From assembly GCF_000003815.2 (NCBI RefSeq), contig NC_049981.1, positions 21,213,645 to 21,277,644 on the forward strand: 64,000 nucleotides of DNA. Reading direction: 5' to 3'. The notes under the pieces are model-generated. The model ran no database searches, had not been told where the DNA came from, and saw only the letters and a program-made list of their open reading frames with translations. Of the stretch, positions 63,856-64,000 are shown one piece after another. Made by a program: the position numbers and the translations under genes. Origin of the DNA: Branchiostoma floridae (Eukaryota > Chordata > Leptocardii > Amphioxiformes > Branchiostomatidae). Within the stretch, counting starts at the first letter, position 1, and every line of letters starts with the position of its first letter.

Positions 63856-63901
63856 GTAAGGTTGATAGAGTATTTGTTGTTTGTAATGTATGAAATGTAA
63901 A

Positions 63902-64000
63902 TCAGCACCAGGGACAGTGTCACTGTGTGATGGTAGTTCAGTACCAGGGACAGTATGTGATGGTAGTTCAGTACCAGGGACAGTGTGTGATGGTAGTTCA
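63902..64000. repeat. Minisatellite, 33-40-bp unit, continuing past the window edge
   Basis: Units of cagtaccagggacagt followed by gtgtgatggtagtt, three seen. The core cagcaccagggacag is shared with the 58317 minisatellite in the same gene. Confidence 0.9.

Overview
The window looks like nuclear DNA of an invertebrate deuterostome, most likely an amphioxus (Branchiostoma-type) chordate. The evidence is short GT-AG exons split by long introns, extracellular mosaic genes built from symmetric phase 1 modules, a vertebrate-like cytosolic pyrophosphatase, LRR receptors with repeated IQPYAVAY cytoplasmic motifs, and a very dense load of MITEs, tRNA-derived SINEs and broken non-LTR elements. The species call is inference; no search was run. 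There is one 100-N assembly gap (18923-19022).

Layout. (1) About 447-12145, plus strand: the 3' part of a large secreted cysteine-rich mosaic gene (antistasin-like, WAP, several VWC, three thyroglobulin type-1 modules). Its 5' end is upstream of the window. It ends with a stop at 11858 and AATAAA at 12121. Most of its VWC/Tg exons are accompanied by truncated tandem copies of themselves. (2) 12150-18107: transposon-rich DNA, including a non-LTR endonuclease region split by a 4.35 kb TIR-bounded insertion. (3) 18108-33366: three copies of an LRR transmembrane receptor gene. One is an inverted, frameshifted, truncated pseudogene (18108-20243, minus). Two are intact-looking genes (22232-24790 and 29311-31844, plus) sitting in a recent tandem segmental duplication of about 5.8 kb per unit. 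(4) 33370-35970: satellites and retroelement debris. (5) 35975-48240, plus: a complete 12-exon inorganic pyrophosphatase gene (PPA1/PPA2 family) whose introns carry two pogo/Tigger-like elements, an hAT MITE, LINE tails and other MITEs. (6) 48360-51400: a direct repeat and a 1.1 kb TIR element whose body is a train of short hairpins. (7) 51402-end, plus: the 5' part of a secreted or type I membrane gene with signal peptide, C-type lectin, LDLa and CUB-like modules, running off the right edge.

The four genes do not form a pathway. Three encode extracellular or cell-surface proteins with adhesive, protease-inhibitor or recognition modules, and one is a housekeeping enzyme. The most interesting items are the paired LRR receptors (divergent ectodomain, near-identical tyrosine-rich tail), the decoy-exon pattern in the VWC/Tg gene, a group of foldback elements with 9-bp target duplications including the hairpin train, and a possible second upstream start that would give the pyrophosphatase a mitochondrial leader.
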